Assembly (NCBI GenBank): GCA_012032855.1
Contig: JAAUQA010000178.1
Location: 1 to 6,785, forward strand
Direction of reading: 5' to 3'
Source: Candidatus Competibacteraceae bacterium
GTDB taxonomy: Bacteria > Pseudomonadota > Gammaproteobacteria > Competibacterales > Competibacteraceae
DNA: 6,785 nucleotides
Shown here: positions 6,158 to 6,785 of the stretch, in pieces
How positions within the stretch are numbered: the stretch's first letter is position 1
Layout of the letters: each line of letters starts with the position of its first letter
Notes under the pieces: model-generated
Told to the model about the DNA's origin: nothing
The model's input: only the letters and a program-made list of their open reading frames with translations
Database searches by the model: none
Program-made: the position numbers and the translations under genes

Positions 6158-6490
6158 ATGGCAAAACCGCGCACCTACTCCAAATACGCCCAGGAAGCTG
6201 CCGTTCTGATGGGCAAGCAGATCAAGCTGGGGCGCAAGCAGCGTCAATGGACAGAGCAGAATCTCGCTGATCGTGCAGGAATCTCCAGGGCCACACTGCA
6301 AAAAATCGAAAATGGTGAGATGAGTTGCGCCATCGGCTTAGTCTTTGAAGTCGCCACTCTGGTCGGCGTCAATTTGTTTGACCAGGACAAACTTCCTCTC
6401 GCAAAACATATTGAGCAAACCGGTGACAAAATTGCGTTGCTACCGCAACGTATAAAAACCAAGACAAAAGTGATTCACGATGACTTCTAG
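6158..6490 (+). CDS. HipB-like XRE-family antitoxin/transcriptional regulator
   Basis: This 110-residue protein has an N-terminal Cro/C1-type helix-turn-helix: the segment from about residue 16 to 75 includes NLADRAGISRATLQKIENGE, with the recognition helix near SRATLQKI. The C-terminal tail (about 85-110) is basic, then acidic. It ends 11 bases inside the next gene, which encodes a HipA-family protein, and this order and overlap are typical of HipBA toxin-antitoxin operons. In such systems HipB binds operator dyads and sequesters HipA. The start ATG 6158 is preceded by GGATAGAAGAC, which offers an acceptable ribosome binding site. It is intact, unlike most neighbours. Confidence 0.85.
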   Translation: MAKPRTYSKYAQEAAVLMGKQIKLGRKQRQWTEQNLADRAGISRATLQKIENGEMSCAIGLVFEVATLVGVNLFDQDKLPLAKHIEQTGDKIALLPQRIKTKTKVIHDDF

Positions 6491-6785
6491 CAACAACAAA
6501 GAAGCCTTTGTCTGGATATGGCTGCCGGAGGAAATCGAGCCTGTCGTTGCAGGAAGGCTCGAAGCAGACAACAACAATATCCTGTTTAACTACGGTAAGA
6601 GCTACCTCGAACGGCGCAGGGACATCAAGCCTGCGATTTCGATTTATGAGCCGGAATTGCCGTTGCAGGCTGGAGTCTTATCTCTACCCGAAGGCTTAAG
6701 CATGCCCGGTTGTATTCGGGATGCCTCACCTGATGCGTGGGGACGACGTGTGATTATCAACAAAAAGATAGGACTCAAGGGCACA
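6480..6785 (+). CDS. HipA-family toxin kinase, N-terminal part, runs off the window
   Basis: The reading from ATG 6480 is open to the end of the window (102 codons, no stop). It overlaps the hipB end by 11 bases and has no clear ribosome binding site, so translation is probably coupled. Visible features fit the HipA N-terminal subdomain: FVWIWLPEEIEPVVAGRLE, then NNILFNYGKSYLERR, ISIYEPELPL, and IRDASPDAWGRRVI, corresponding to the conserved (L)PDGWGR segment of HipA. HipA proteins are serine/threonine kinases; in E. coli HipA phosphorylates glutamyl-tRNA synthetase and induces growth arrest. The kinase core lies beyond the window, so activity and target cannot be judged. Confidence 0.85.
   Translation, partial: MTSSNNKEAFVWIWLPEEIEPVVAGRLEADNNNILFNYGKSYLERRRDIKPAISIYEPELPLQAGVLSLPEGLSMPGCIRDASPDAWGRRVIINKKIGLKGT

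Noticed and set aside
6508..6699. Plus-strand frame inside hipA
   Set aside because: It is out of frame with the clear HipA reading that starts at 6480.

Overview
The window looks like a piece of accessory, rearranged chromosome from a proteobacterium, most likely a gammaproteobacterium. That assignment rests on the protein families present and on an integron-type cassette, so it is tentative. There are no rRNA or tRNA genes and no strong host marker.

Layout from left to right. (1) Positions 1-400 hold an integron gene cassette. A GTTAGAT core site lies at 18-24. A small ORF (68-328) follows, whose stop codon sits inside the start of an attC site. Bases 18-29 and 318-329 are perfect reverse complements over 12 bp, as expected for a cassette that was once circular. 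(2) Positions 401-2142 hold an IS1634-type insertion sequence with 16-bp perfect terminal inverted repeats and a DDE transposase gene split by a one-base deletion. It cuts the attC in the middle of its stem, so the L'-R' half is missing. (3) Positions 2143-3179 hold an IS5-family (ISL2-like) element abutting the first IS directly. Its transposase is in two frames joined at a run of eight A. (4) Positions 3180-3494, minus strand, hold the N-terminal remnant of a secreted GH18 chitinase, frameshifted and cut off by the IS5-type element. (5) Positions 3712-4475 hold thiM (hydroxyethylthiazole kinase, thiamine salvage), broken by a one-base deletion. It is followed 26 bases later by an intact TakP-like TRAP transporter solute-binding protein (4502-5584) with no membrane subunits nearby. 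(6) Positions 5705-about 5995, minus strand, hold the C-terminal remnant of an M20 metallopeptidase. (7) From 6158 to the end lies a hipB-hipA type toxin-antitoxin pair, with hipA running off the window. A near-consensus sigma-70 promoter, partly inside the M20 remnant, points toward it, and several dyads lie between promoter and gene.

Overall, this is a junction between a cassette array and a decaying chromosomal segment. Two adjacent transposons, two truncated genes and four single-base frame disruptions sit beside two seemingly intact functions, a periplasmic solute receptor and a HipBA-type module. Whether the frame disruptions are biological decay or sequence errors cannot be settled from the sequence alone.
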